The notes: generated by a model not told the origin, from the letters alone. A stretch of DNA of 64,000 nt from Larix kaempferi (GCA_027924585.1 BSBM01000370.1:27771501-27835500); one strand, 5' to 3'; shown: positions 20,560 through 33,985, numbered from the stretch's first letter. Translations and numbers: made by a program.

Positions 20560-21480
20560 CTCAAAATTTGCAATGAAAATCCTCATTCTCTTTGTTGTTG
20601 TTGTCTTCATCATATTTGGTGATAACCATATCTAACACCCCTTTTTTTTCTGTTTGAGAGGATGAAGTGGACACATATTCATTATGCGGAGATACAATAG
20701 GATCTTCATTATGAAGCAGGCAACAATGACCTACAAAATCACCAATAATACCCTCAAGAGAAAAAATTTAGGCTCCTCCAAAATTACAAAGTCTTCAATT
20801 GAGCATGAGGATGAGGGTTGAGAAGGATTCTTGATTGTAGAAATGAACTTTGGCCCTAGATCATATGTATGTAAATATTCTTCTAAGTGTTGTTCCAAAA
20901 CATGGTCATATCAACATGGAAGAAAATGGCTGTGAAAAGTCTCATTATCGATAGGCTGCCCAAGGTCTTCAAAATCTGTAATTTCATCATGAGAAGAATC
21001 ATGATGGAATCACTAGAAAGTCTCCAATAGTCCTCACTCAAACCATAATCCAAATGGTGAAAAGGATCATCACTAATATCATGTCCACGATCATCATCAA
21101 TTTCATTACAAGTGAAGAGATTCTCAATTCTATCATCTTCAAAAGGTGTATCTTTAGAAATGTGAGAAGCATAATATATTACAAAGCCCTGATCAGTGAT
21201 CATCATGAGGACATGTATCAATGTCTTCGTCAACCAAGTTATCAATATGTACCTTAATGGGAATTTGAGGAGTTTCCTCAATAATATCTTCAACAGAGGC
21301 TTCATGTATTTCTTCATTAGCTTCATTATGGACTTATGTGTTTGCATCTTTAGGAGATTCCCCCTTTGAGTCATGGTGCACTCTACTAGGTAGGAGTGCA
21401 ATGGCATCTTCAATGATCTTTTCAATCTTTCCCTTTTCTTCATCATGCCATTGATGGAGAATTTTTCTTGCTACCCAAAC
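20560..21480 (-). pseudogene. Degenerate antisense acidic ORF inside the LTR element
   Basis: Read on the minus strand, protein-like sequence runs across two frames: EEKGKIEKIIEDAIALLP, then IIEETPQIPIKVHIDNLVDE, then after a shift DTPFEDDRIENLFTCNEIDD and HHLDYGLSEDYWRL. The composition is strongly acidic. The frame is broken by stops and shifts. Plant LTR elements sometimes carry antisense accessory frames; whether this is one is a guess. Family unknown. Confidence 0.35.
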
Positions 21481-24400
21481 CATCAAATCATTCTAACACA
21501 TCATACTCCAAAGTACAAATAATTACTCACATCAAATCATCCTCATGAATAATATCAAAGTCAACTGTATTCTTGACGAAGGATGTAATGTGTAGCATTG
21601 CCGAATCATTATACCCCTAGAATGATAGAGTGTAATCGAACAATATATATGGATCATAGGCCTCATTTGAAAATCCAAGGATGCTTGAAAAATCAATACG
21701 AGGATGGAAATTTTGAAGTTAAACACCATCATCCTCATTTTCCATTCCACTTCAAGATTTTCAAAATGATGGTTTTGGAAAATAAACCATGATATACCTC
21801 ATAACAACTAACCAATGGAGTCACCAAGATGAGCTTTTAAATTGTTGCATGTGCTCACCTCCACATACAATAAATCCTTGGAAAATTTTAAGAATATACT
21901 TTGACATGCATTTTCATCAATCAAAAAGAAAAAATACAAGAAAAACAATGGTCATTACTTCCGAGATGATAAATATTTTATCCCTGACAATGACGATGAT
22001 AGTTACTTCCGAGATGATAAATATCTTATCCATGGAAACGACGCCAAAAGATGTTTCCTCCTAATCCACACCTGGGAAACATGAGAAAAAACTTCAACTC
22101 ACTGGGCGCAGCCTTGGGTGCAAACCCCAAGTCGAGTGAACTATCACCTGACACTTGGATCCTTCGTTTAGGCCAACTCCTAAACAAAGCCAAGGAGGAT
22201 GGTCCCTAATAAAAGAATCTAAGAATGATTTGTTTCAAAACAAACTTTGCGACTTAATAAATGCAACTTAAATGTAAATCTAATCTATTAGTGCGCAAAG
22301 CAAGACACACCATATAAAAATGAATATCATTGCCTTTAAGCGAATCACACATGACCTATATACTACTTGCAATGCATAATCTTTAAAGTTCTTTTTTTTT
22401 AAACGCCAAATAAATGCGAGCTAACTATTTAAAGAAAGAACTAGTTAGGGGGTAGGGGTACAATGGCTTGGACCCCTCTTTTGAGACTTTTATAAATAAA
22501 TGGGATAGCTTTTAAGAAATGCTTACTGCTGGTTTATAATAGCCAACATTCGAGCCTTACCAAATGATAGAAAGTGAGCAGTACACGGTATAATATTTGC
22601 CTGGTAGGTGTACCAATTGACTACCAACCTTGAAGGTACAATGTTGATTCTTGAGGGATGCCTTGGGATTGTCCAAACCTGCGCAAAAGAGGCTGCAAAA
22701 CAACAAAAAATAGTCATGCATAGACTGCCACCTAGATGCCCACAGTCCTTGAAAAACCCATGGTTATTTGTCCTACAAAAAATGCAACAAGTTAGATAAA
22801 CAAATAAATGAAACTAGGCCTAAAAAACAACAAATAAATTATCTTTTAGGGGTTGTTTTGAAGTCTATTAGGACAACAAGAAGATATCCATGTGCTTGTA
22901 CTTGGATTCCCTATTGAAGTATGCCACATGTAAGCTCAAAAGACACAAGTGTTAAGGTAGTTTTATGGTGTGAAAACAAGCAGATCTAAACATGCAAGGC
23001 TAAACATAAGACATGCATGCAAAATATTGTTATTTAGATGATCTATCTCAAGTTATTCGATGATTTAAAAAATAGATCTAAGCATGCAAACCAATCTACT
23101 TAGGGTTTGTTGTTGTTGTAAACATAGATTCCTTGCATAAATTAAGAAATAAAATTTGATTTTCAATAATGGATGAGTTGGAAATAGAGAGGTAGAGGTG
23201 CCAAGAAGAATGGAATGGAGTCAACATGACCAGCTAAGAGGGCCCTGTTTGAAAGGGTCACCGAAGAAAGGAAGTTGCACTATGCTAACTTCAATCCTAT
23301 CGGTGAGTAACTAATCCTGCAAACACAAATAGTCTATAAAGGAGATCAAATCTCCTCTTCAATCCTCTTAATGGTGCAACCCACAAGAAATATATTGAAT
23401 ATAGTAAAATCCGATTGAAGGTAATAATACTAAAATCAGTCTCTTACAAGCAAATTACAATAAGGTTTAAACTAAGCATGCACTTGAGAAATAACCTTAT
23501 CCTACTGCATAGTAATACTATTTCAAAGGCCTAATATAAGATAAATGAATTAACAACCATAATGATACAATTTACCTCATAAACATGTGAGAAATTTAAC
23601 ATCCACACATATGGGAAGATGGTCCTGATGTAGCCTCCAAATCCTTTCTTTATTAGCTCAATGCTTATCCTCCAAAAGAGTATTACAAATGTGTAATGTC
23701 CCCATCCAAATAAATCTCATGAACGGAAAATTTCCACCAATCTACTAGTTCCCTAGGTTGGGGTGGAAACATCTAGACTTGGAATAAGGGAGCTATAATA
23801 CCCCAAATGGACATTAGCTTGACAAATATATATTAAAATGGGTTAAATAAATATTATTAATAAAAAAATAAGGTGGCACTTGGTCATGAGGGTGCATAGG
23901 TGGTGTGGGACCCACACAAGGCAAGATTCTCCATGCCACATGTCATCCTACTCTCACCCATTCGAATCCAAGGTGGAGCCTAACATTCCTGGGGGAGTTG
24001 GAAGGGAATTATACTTGGCATGACTCAATGAGGGTCGAATTTGAGTGGAAGAGTAACTCCCATGGAAGAGGAAGAGGCATCTTAGAGGTATTGTGACACT
24101 TGGGCTAGATTCCCTAGCTTCTATGACAACCATGATGAATATTCTATGACACTTATGACAAGGATCAGACCTGATTGCTGACATCTGACCTATATGACAT
24201 GCCAGGGATAAAAATATCCTCCAAGAGGGCGCACAAGGGAGTTATGGCAGCCAAGATCCCCCCCATTCGAATGGATGGAAGAGGAAGACTAGGAATTGTT
24301 GGACAAGTGGCACTCTTGGGAATATCTCCCTAATTTGAGTTGGGATGAAGCTCTTGGAGGGAATTATAACCATGGAGGTCTTAGGAGGCTAATAAAAGAC

Positions 24401-26152
24401 AAGAATAAATAAGGAGAACAACTTTTGATCATTTCTCATTTTGGAAAAATTGGAGAGCATAGCTTATCCATGCAAGGTGGATGTTTATCCTTCTTGCCTT
24501 AGTACCAATTTCGAGGGTGCAAGATTCCCATCCTAATTGGAAATTGGAGAGGCCATTTAGAACTTTCATTGGATCTGTATGAAGACATTTGTTTACAAGT
24601 TGAAGCTACAGGGATGCTCATGACCATTTCTCCTTCAACTTGTTCCCACATCTCTCTCACTTTTCTCTCTATATTCTTGCTCTTGGAGGAAGGGCGCACA
24701 TGGTGAGATGATGATCTCTTTGGGGAATTCCAAGGGGAGCCATTTATTTGTAATGTGATTTATACACTCTGTATTTGATGCTCATATGAACCTCAGGTCG
24801 AATATCCAAGTGAAACTATGTGTAAATGCCAAACTATGTAAGAATGGTGCCATTTTCCCACATATCTTGTTGTAAGAGTTGAAGTTGTTTGGTATCTAAT
24901 TGTTTCAATCAATCTCTGTGGTTTTAAGTGCTTTTTGGAGAGCCATTAATGTACTGAATAAGTCTCATATACCTTATGCAGCTCCTTGGGACATTTATCT
25001 CAAATTTCATAGCAAGTTATAGCATTTTTCTCACATTCCCCCCTATGTAATGACATGTTTACAAATCTTTGTTTTATGGAAGTTGCAGCAGCCTTTAGGA
25101 ATTGATTAATGATGCATTTGGGTGCCCATTGAAGTCATATAACTCATCCATGTCTCTGTTCTGAAAGTTGGGAGGGTCGTACTGCATTTGGGAAGCCATT
25201 TGTGACTCCTACCCTTGGGGGTTTGAACATCGAAACTACTAGTAATTTCCCATTTTTCTCCTGAATTCAAATGAATGTTGCAAAAGTCTTTTGATAGTGT
25301 CTAAGCACCCATTAGGTTCATTTTTATGTCCTAATACCCTTCAAACACTTTTAGACCCAATTGGAAAGCCTTAGGAGTCATTTGGAAGCACTTGAGTCCT
25401 CACTAGTCCAAGGTTCGAGTTTGACCAAAAATTGCAATTTTTCCAATTTTTTCCAAATTATTAAAAAGGGACACTACAAAATGAGATCCGAGCTTCAACC
25501 AACAACATAATGAAAGGGGTATGCTTGTTTTTATAGTGAGAATGGAGAGAATGCACCCCCCTTGGATGTCTCATGCATGTAGGAGGGAGTGCGCCATCTC
25601 CAGGGATTGATTGGAGCTCACTAGGCTCCCATGCGCCAACTCTAGGAGACTTGATTCCATCTCTTAGAGTGGACTGAGACTTTATAGGACCTCATGCATC
25701 AACTCTAGAGTAAACTTGGATTGAGTAGGCCTTCATGTGCCACCTCTATGGTGAACTGACACTGAGTAGGTCCTCATGTGCAACCTTTTGAGTGAATTGG
25801 GGAGAGATGAGGAGTCAACTGCACTTGATGGAATTGACATGCAATGCTCTTGCAGTGAACTGCAACTCTAGGAGAGTGTGCCCCCAAAAGAATATTCATT
25901 TTCCTTAAATCAAGTAAATTGTCTCCAGGTACCATAATTTATGAAAAAGTGCCCATAAAAAGTGCATTAGGCTTCACATGTGTGTTTAAAGGGGTTTCCA
26001 AAGTGTATTAAGGTGTTTGACACCCCCTTGACCACATATTACAACATTATTACATATTTACTCCCCCTACGGATGTAAAAAGACACATTTACAAGGAAAA
26101 ACATGGTGACACACTAATGCATGACATTAGAACTAAGGACTTAGACACCATC

Positions 26153-26162
26153 CAGGGAAAGA
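26153..26162 (+). other. Polypurine tract of the 6.8-kb element
   Basis: CAGGGAAAGA directly abuts the right LTR start (TGCATTAG), giving the element plus-strand orientation. Confidence 0.55.
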
Positions 26163-26488
26163 TGCATTAGTACATACTCATGGATTTGGAGGATTGAGTG
26201 AAAAATCCTAAACAAACTCCAATCACTAGGATCTAAATTCGTCTAGGTGAAAAAGACACTCTAGACTAGTACTAAGACATGTGACCCATTTGGGCAAGAC
26301 CTTTTACACATATAATAGGATGTCATGTCATTTTGCAATCATCATCTTTTGACCATGGGCAGAAGAGATGTACAAGATAGAAAAACAAGGACTAGAAAAG
26401 TGCTTGAGCTGGATCATGGAACTAAGGGTTCCCTAGATCTTTGTCATCTTCTGTTTGTTAATCATCCTGTGCTAACTGGGTGGTAACA
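26163..26488 (+). repeat. Right LTR of the 6.8-kb element
   Basis: Direct repeat of 19673-19997. It begins TGCATTAGTACATACTC and ends GGTAACA. Differences from the left copy are scattered substitutions with few indels. Confidence 0.8.
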
Positions 26489-28900
26489 CTATCCAATATT
26501 TAATTTTCTTGAATGGTCTAATTATGTGATGGCACAACCATTGCCATTTCATATATTGGTTGTTTTAATGTTTTAGGTGATAGAATTTAGTATGCATAAC
26601 ATCCATGGATTTACTCCATGCCAAAATAGATTAGTTTCTAATCTTGCATTTTGATTTGTGGGATTCCCACCAACAAACTGCAAATGCCAAAAAAATTGAC
26701 ATTGCAAAAGCTATTTCTCTTCAATAGTGCACTATTTCACACCAAAAAATGACTCCACCTTCTTCTCCCAACCATCCAACACCTATGCATATGTGAATAT
26801 TCCTTTAAAATATGAAAAATCAATATCAACTTGAACATTAAAAAGGTTGTGTCCTCCAAATAAACTAGTTCTAGATATTGAGGGTGCACAATCGGTGTAA
26901 ATATATTCAAGCTTTGTGTAAATTGATTATACATTTACTTATTTTTCTTTTGTAGTGCTTATTCCAATGTTTCTTGAATGGAACCATATATTGTCCCCGA
27001 TGTTGGTACTGATCTTGAACACCATTTGATAAAACAATAAGTAGGAAGGTCAATCTATGGACATGTAGGTGTAATTTTGTGCTTCCAGTGCTCTAAGATT
27101 GTCCAAATGGGCATTCAACACAACCAGCCAACAATGTATTGTGTTTCTAGTCTCAATAGATTGCTTTGATTATGGTTATAGAAGTGTGGAGAAGCTTTGT
27201 TTCTCTAATAACACTTACCGGTGTGAAGAGTGTAATTCCTTAGTGCTCAACTACCACTTGCTCAAGTGTGGACAACGCAATTCTTGGTGCTTTGACACCA
27301 CCAACCTGAGGATTTGAAATTAATCTTTTTGAGGAAGTGTGCAATGTAGAAAGAAATATAGAGTTGAATGAAGGTTATAATACAATTGAAAACAATCGAA
27401 AAATTAGAAGACCAAGATACCAATATGTCGTATTGTATACTTTTATACTTGCCATTATACGATATCATGTACATCACGGTGAGCCATGAAAATGTACAAT
27501 AGCACCTACTGAAGGATTCCAAGGCTAGTCTCGTAAATAGGCTAAGAAGAAGAAGATTATCAATTAAGAGACTACATAAAGCCTTGTATGATTATGGATC
27601 CAAGGAGGAATACAATGGAGTTCATTGCTCTAAATATAAATAATGAACAAGATTGCGTGTGTTTCTAGACAATTATCATTGGGTTTGTTGGTGTCATGTG
27701 CTTGTCTACTCGTGGTAGTCTAATGAAGGTATGCATAATGACACCACTTGTTGGCATAGTGTTGAGATGTGAAAGTCCAACTTAGGTGGTTGACATGTGT
27801 GCCTAGCATGGTGTTTGCAATGACATGCTCATATGCAAGGTTTCCATGCTCTTGCCTTGGCACCATTGCATAAATTCAAGAGAATTTCTAAAGGTTTCTC
27901 AATCTTGCCTAAGTTATGAGCTATGCTTATGCTTAGAGCAACAATTCCCTAAAAATGAAATTGAAATGAATAAGTCATGAAGAATAACAATCAATACCAC
28001 AATAAAAGTTAGTAACAATTGTAATAACAAGATGGATATCACTTGACAATGTGGAATTATCAAGATGCTTCCTCTCAACTTAAATATGGAGCATCCACCA
28101 TCTATCAAGAAGTGGGATGCGATGTTACATTGTATGACTAAGCCATGTTTAATTCCTATTGACCTAAAAGTATTTATGAATAAGTGGGAGGTGGTGTCAC
28201 ACAGTATGATATTGCTAAGCCATGCATGATCCAACTTCATGGGAATGACAACCTCTCTATTTCACAAATCTAAATATACAACACTTTCAAGGATAATTAA
28301 ACCTTGATGGAGGGTTATTGCTATAGCCTTCTAACAAACAAATCAAACTCCAAATGGTTTGTTATTGAAAATTTTCATTAACTTCTCGTTAAAAGAACTT
28401 TATTTATAACTTCTTTAAACTACTTCATATTAAAATTTATATTACAGTTAGTATATGAAGTGAAGTGAAGAATCTTCACCTATATTTAAATTATTTAAAT
28501 GAATCATTATTAAATTTCAATTAAACCAAATAGATATACTAATAGGATGATATAACTCCCTTGAACTCTCTTAGACCTAAATTAACTTCCATATCGCTAA
28601 TTATATAACATTTTTATTTACCATAATTCTTGTCATAACCTACACATTTCCTTCTGTGTAAAAAGAAAAACTAATTTTAACATTTCCATATCAGTAATAC
28701 TTATAATCCTTGTCATAACCTACACATTTCCCTCTATAACAGGTGATGCAAAAAGCAAAACGAATTTTAAAATTCATCTCGACGCAATGTAAAAAGGAAA
28801 ATTAGTTTCAGCTAGAATGTAATGAGAAGGAAAATACCCATTTCATGCAATTTGACTAGATGCTTATTTAAAAAAAAATAAAAACCAGTAAAGTTAAACA
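26489..28900. other. Intergenic DNA, no gene recognised
   Basis: Open frames here are short and lack recognisable motifs. Between 28590 and 28760 the phrase CTTGTCATAACCTACACATTTCC occurs twice (a direct duplication of about 95 bp). The stretch 28760-29040 probably contains the 3' flank of the minus-strand root-cap gene. Confidence 0.4.
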
Positions 28901-29053
28901 TAGCCCTTCAGATCTGAAAATGTCTTGTCTTAGTACATGGATTTTAATACACAGAGAAGCCCGCAAAGCAACAATACACTTATTCCAAGTTCACATGTGA
29001 ATGCTTCACAGAGACCTTACAGATGGAACGATGGTTGTTCTGTCATGCCGATA

Positions 29054-30839
29054 TCACCTCTTGCAAACAAATCCAGATCCTGCATCCCCATTAGAACCAC
29101 AAACTGCTGAAGGCATTCCCAGCTTCTTTGGGTTCCTTCCAAGCCCAGTGCCTACAATGGAAGAGTGATGGATAGCCATAAACTGGCCAGCTTCACAATC
29201 AGGTGTAAAGATAGAAGAAGCCATGAATTTTTTCTCTCCACCCATCACAGGCATTGGCACACCCTTCTTCACCGGATTTATAAAACTAGGTGCATAGGAT
29301 TGGCCCAGAACACCTGAAACTGAGTCTGTGAGCTTGAAAAAATCAAAATTGAGCTCAAGGTGGGCAAAGCAATCTGCACCTGTGATTTCATACTTGTGAA
29401 CTCTGGAGTCTTCTTTGGTTACAGGCACAATCCCTATTGATGAGTTGAGAATGCCTGTGATCTCTACATTGAGATAGTTTGCATTCTCAACTCTAACAAT
29501 ACTGAGTTCTCTGTTAGGTGAAACCCATTTGGAGCCTTCCCCTAGGGGTAGAGAAATAGAATACCCATCAAAGTACAGGACGAATTGATCCACAGAAGAG
29601 TCCCACTTGCCAACTCTCTTTGATCCCACATAGAACTTGTGTGTATCAAACAGGATTCCCAGAGCCTGGACCCATGTAAAGTCTCTGGTCCTGTTTGCAG
29701 TCCTCTTGCCAATGAAATGAGCGTTTATGTGAAGCCCCTTGTCTGAAACAAGACAGAAATCAGAGTCTTTGTAGCCATGAAAGTAGAACATCTGGCCATC
29801 TCCTCCTATGAAGCGTGGATCTTGGCATACTGATCCCACTCTGTCACATTTTGCTACATTAACACAGACAAAGAAAACCTAGATTAAATCTGTAATTTAG
29901 GATAGAATAGAAAGGCAAAGCAGACAAAGGAAACCTGAATGAAATCTGTGAATTAGGTCAGAATAGAAGAGATGATCCCACCCTGTCACATTTTGCTACA
30001 TTAACACAGACAGAGCAAACCTAGATTAAATCTGTGATTTGGGATAGAATAGAAAGGCAAAGCAGAAAAAGGAACCCTGAATTAAATCTGTGAATTAGGT
30101 TAGAATAGAAGAGATGCAAGAATCTGGACAACGTATTCTACTGTTAGAATAGAATAGATGTAAGAATCTGGACAAAGTATTCTATTGTGATATTTTACTT
30201 ACTAGCACGACTACTTAACTGCTCAACTTGGGTCACCCTAAAATAAATCTTTTTGATAATAGACTTATCTCATCTTCCTACAATCTACAAATTCCTACAA
30301 TCTACAAAAATGACTCTTCCTCCTCCAACCCAAATTGTAAAATATAAACACCTATGAATATAAAAATCGAAATTAAACTGTTAAACCCATATCCCAATCA
30401 TTACACCACAACCCAATTTCTTTTAAGCCATAACCTGTGAACACAGTTTTGAACTTAAAAACCTCCTATACTAACCACTAAACCACAACCCAACACACAT
30501 GAAGCCACAGTGAAGTAAACTATTCAGATCTTGATCAGTTCTATCGATTGCTTCTACCCTTACTTGAGAGAGAGTTTAAAATAAAGAAAACATAATGCAG
30601 AAAGAATAAGACTTACGACAGTGGGCCATTCCACAGAACTTGCAAGAAAGATGGCAATCCGGGCATGATTCTGGGCACTTGATTGTCCCTGAGCAATGTG
30701 AAAGGTATCCATCATCACCTGGTTTATCTGCCTTGCAATGCTTGTCCTTCGGAGGATTCGATCCCACAACCAAAGCAGCCTGCAGAACCAGGGTAACTGA
30801 TATGAAGGCCAACAAGAGCTGATACTTCTTCGATGCCAT
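29054..30839 (-). CDS. Root-cap-family secreted protein (two exons, intact)
   Basis: Minus-strand exons 30839-30617 and 29853-29054 join across a GT...AG intron (phase 1) into about 340 residues. The start is a clear signal peptide (MASKKYQLLLAFISVTLVLQ, ending near Gly26), so the product is secreted. A Cys-rich segment follows (HCSGTIKCPESCPDCHLSC, CKFCGMAHC). The main domain begins CQDPRFIGGDGQMFYFHG and continues with SDKGLHINAHFIG and FTWVQALGILF. It ends with CEAGQFMAI and a final Cys-containing tail (FVCKR). This order is that of the plant Root_cap family (related to some late-embryogenesis proteins), found in root cap and other secretory tissues. The molecular function of the family is not established. 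A TATAAAA box lies upstream on the minus strand at about 31019-31026. This is the only multi-exon gene in the window without lesions. Confidence 0.87.
29840..30116. repeat. ~142-bp tandem duplication across the root-cap intron acceptor
   Basis: CTGTCACATTTTGCTACATTAACACAGACA occurs at about 29840 and again at about 29983, together with about 110 bp of following sequence (AACCTAGATTAAATCTG, GATAGAATAGAAAGGCAAAG). The unit includes the last bases of the intron, the acceptor AG and the first bases of exon 2. The second copy therefore lies inside the intron as a decoy acceptor. Confidence 0.85.
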
Positions 30840-31018
30840 GGCACTCCAGCAACCTACCCAGTAATTCTAATGAACTCGAGACTTATCACCTGAAAGAGAA
30901 TTTGTTAGGTCATAAAAAGCTACCAACAGACATGCATTCTCATTCAACCAAACAATCCATGGGATTCCTATCGCTTACTGGGCGGAACCAGGCTCCCTCC
31001 ACTAAAAGGGAATCTACC

Positions 31019-31026
31019 TTTTTATA
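31019..31026 (-). promoter_or_regulatory. Candidate TATA box of the root-cap gene
   Basis: Minus-strand TATAAAAA about 180 bp upstream of the ATG at 30839. A CAG|G acceptor-like site at about 30890 suggests that the leader could also be spliced. No experimental start is known. Confidence 0.4.
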
Positions 31027-31839
31027 ATTTTAATGGCCGAGAAGCATGTGAGTGAGCTACTTCTCTCGTGACAGTCAGGCTTCGAGACTCGTGAACAAGT
31101 ACTAAAAGACATCGTAGTCGAGGTAAAATTACTGCTATCGCGGGCATCTCTAACTCTTGCCGACAAGGTACTATAAGACAAAATGAATGCAATATATTAT
31201 TTTGTTAATCTTGCCTTTTCAATCGAACCAGGTCAATGAATTGGAGGTCTAGTCGAGGTGCTTATAAGTTATGATAATTCAGAAGAAATAAATACACATT
31301 TAATATTTTAACTTGCGCAAAAGCTGTCTTCTCAACTCCACCGAGTACTATTACTAAGTGTAGGGCTAGTTTTTTCATTTGGTTGTAGTTTGGGTGGTTG
31401 GGAGGAATGATTGTTGCCCTGCCTACCCAGATTCAATTCTTGTAAGTGTGCTCTTGTTGAACTCTTATTGTAATGATTGTATTTCTGGCCAGACCTTGAT
31501 TCTCTAGCTAGAACGTTGGCATTTTGATCATTGAGTGGGATAAACAACAACCAAAATGCTATGGTTTTTTTTTTAGATTCAAAATAGTGTTTGAAAATTG
31601 CAATTTGTGTCTATTTTGCAATTTCAGTAATTATAATTATATTTTCTAGATTAAATGCCAAAATTTGAAACTACCTAAATAATGGAAATCACAATTTGAA
31701 CAATTGAAATTGTACTTTCTATAATTATTCCTAGATTCTGGCGAATCGGGGCGATTTGGTTGTCGGGTATATTTCTCCATCACTAAGGATCCATAAGAGC
31801 ATTAAATGTTCTACAAGTGGGAGTGTTCACACATCCTAG

Positions 31840-33311
31840 GTTGGATTGATGTGATTATTAAGCATTATGCTGCAAAGCATTTAATGCTTTATAGTTTGGG
31901 GTGTGCACAGTTGATAGAGGTGATCACTAAGCATCTTACTTCAAAGTATTTAATGTTCTACAACTTGAGGTGTGCATTGTTGATCCTGGTTTGAATTTAG
32001 GTGATCACTAAGCACTCGGGCTCCTTGGGTTGAACTAAGGTGATCACTAAGCACCTGGCTTTAGAGCATTTACAGCTTGGAGTGTGCATCATTGGATCAA
32101 TGGTGCACACCCCAAATTGTAGAGCACTGAATACTTGCAACAATGCACACCCCAAGTTGTAGAGCATTAAATGCTTTGCAGTGGCATGCTTAGTGATCCA
32201 ATAGTGCACACTCCAAGTTGTAGAGCATTAAATCAATGGTGTACACCACAAGTTGTAGAACATTAAATGCTTGCAATAGTGCACACCCCAAGTTGTAGAG
32301 CATTAAATGCTTTGCAGTGGGCTGCTTAGTCATCCAAGCGTGCACACCCCAAGTTGTAGAGCATTAAATGCTTCGCAACTATGCACACCCCAAGTTGTAG
32401 AGCATCAAATGCTTCAGAGCAATGTGCTGATTGTGGTTTACTATAAATAATACAAATTTCTTTTAAAACTTTGAATTTATTAAGTATTTAGAGGATTAAA
32501 AATATATGTATACCTTTATGGTTGTTGAGAAAAGATTGCATGAAAATGGTTAGGTCTTACTTTAAAAACAAAAATGTTGTTTGAGCAAATATCTCATTGA
32601 GTCTATCAATAAGGCTAGGGGTTACGTGCTTTCCTCAGACACTCTACTTTAACCCATACATGAAACTAAGATAAAGAACTTGGGGTGTGTACCCATCCTG
32701 GGTTGGATTGATGTGATTACTAAGCATTATGCTGCAAAGCATTTAATACTTTTATAGTTTGGGGTGTGCATAGTTAATTGAGGTAATCACTAAACATCCC
32801 ACTTTAAAGTATTTAATGTTCTATAACTTGAATGTACATTGTTAATCCTGGATTGAATTACAGTGATAGGTGATTTACTAAACACCCTACAACTTGGGGT
32901 GTGCATCTTGGAACTCTGCACACCCTAAACTAAATTCACCCTAAGTTGTAAAGGATTAAATGCTTTGCAACTATGCACATCCCAATTTGTAGAATATTAA
33001 ATACTCCTCAACTAAGTGCTTAGTCATAGCCTTGAATTGTGATAGAAAAGTAATAGTTTACCATAAATATTTTTTTTTTAATTTTGAATTTATTAAATAT
33101 TTAGAGGATTAAAAATTTATATACAAATTTATGATTATTCATAAAAGATCTCATTTCCTGAGAAAATGTTTATGATAGATGGAACTTTTAGCCAAGTAAA
33201 AGTAATTTAAGGTTTTATTTTATGAACAAAAATGATGTTTTTATTAAAAAAAAAAAAAGTTTTCCTCAAACACTCTACTTTAACCTCATACATGAAATTA
33301 AGATAAACAAC
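31840..33311. repeat. Duplicated block with GCACACCCCAAGTTGTAGAGC repeats in both orientations
   Basis: A unit of about 50-70 bp with core CACACCCCAAGTTGTAGAGC followed by ATTAAATGCTT recurs many times. In 31850-32080 it runs in one orientation (TTTAATGCTTTATAGTTTGG, then GGGTGTGCA), and from about 32100 to 32410 in the other, so the two halves are inverted. The whole module, including a spacer with TTTGAATTTATTAAGTATTTAGAGG and CACTCTACTTTAACC, is repeated in shorter form at about 32690-33311. No gene lies within. Confidence 0.8.
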
Positions 33312-33479
33312 ATTTATTTTAATTTGTTTTTGTCTTTATTATTATGATTATTATTATTTTAAATTTCTTTTTTTACATATTATTATTTTAAATTTCTTTT
33401 TTCACAATTGTTAATTTAACTTATTATTAATTTATTAAAGATGACACATCTATTTAAACTATAAATACACTTCACTACT

Positions 33480-33576
33480 TTAAATACAAATATATTAAAT
33501 TCTCTTGTCACTACAATTCGACATAACATTTATGTAGAATTGTAGTGAGTAGAGAATTTAATATATTTGTATTTAA
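33480..33576. repeat. Short near-perfect hairpin with 40-base arms
   Basis: The left arm 33480-33519 (TTAAATACAAATATATTAAA...CACTACAATTC) pairs with the right arm 33537-33576 (GAATTGTAGTGAG...TTTGTATTTAA) with about three mismatches, around a 17-base loop. Size and quality suit a young foldback MITE or a small-RNA precursor. Confidence 0.85.
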
Positions 33577-33769
33577 TGGAAATGCACTAACCAAAATAGT
33601 AGTATTTGACGGTACCTGTTTGTCATGGAATGCATTTAATAAAAACAGAAAAATGACATGTCAGGAATAGAGCATTCGAAAGCATTAAAACATTGTTTAG
33701 TTACCCAGTAAATATGTTGATACATCTCCTGACTGTCTGGAAATGTGCTCGGATTACTATATTTTCTCA

Positions 33770-33985
33770 GTTTAGTTATCTATCTTTTACTCGATAACTT
33801 CAAATTGGGGAACAGTGCTATGTTAATAGTTTATTACTTTTACTCAACAACTTCAAATTGGGGAACAGTGCCATGTAAATAGTTTATTGTTTTTTCTTCG
33901 TTTTCCAGCTCGTTGACTATATTTATTTGATAACTTCAACTTCAATTTGGAAAACAGTGCAACTGTTAACAGTTTATTGATTTAT
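33770..33985 (+). repeat. Three imperfect tandem copies of a ~65-bp unit
   Basis: AACTTCAAATTGGGGAACAG followed by TG(C/T)...AATAGTTTATT occurs at about 33798 and 33850, with a third more diverged copy (CAATTTGGAAAACAGTGCAA) at about 33942. Confidence 0.7.

Larger units (their letters stand above)
19673..26488 (+). mobile_element. Non-autonomous LTR retrotransposon, about 6.8 kb
   Basis: Two direct repeats of about 325 bp (19673-19997 and 26163-26488) bound this region. Both start TGC(G/A)TTAGTA and end TAACA. TGG stands two bases after the left copy, where a primer-binding site is expected, and a purine run (AGGGAAAGA) directly precedes the right copy, where a polypurine tract belongs. The interior shows no gag-pol in the sense direction, only an antisense acidic frame (20560-21480). 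No 5-bp target duplication was found (GCATA against CTATC). The LTR copies differ at many positions, so the insertion is old. Confidence 0.65.
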
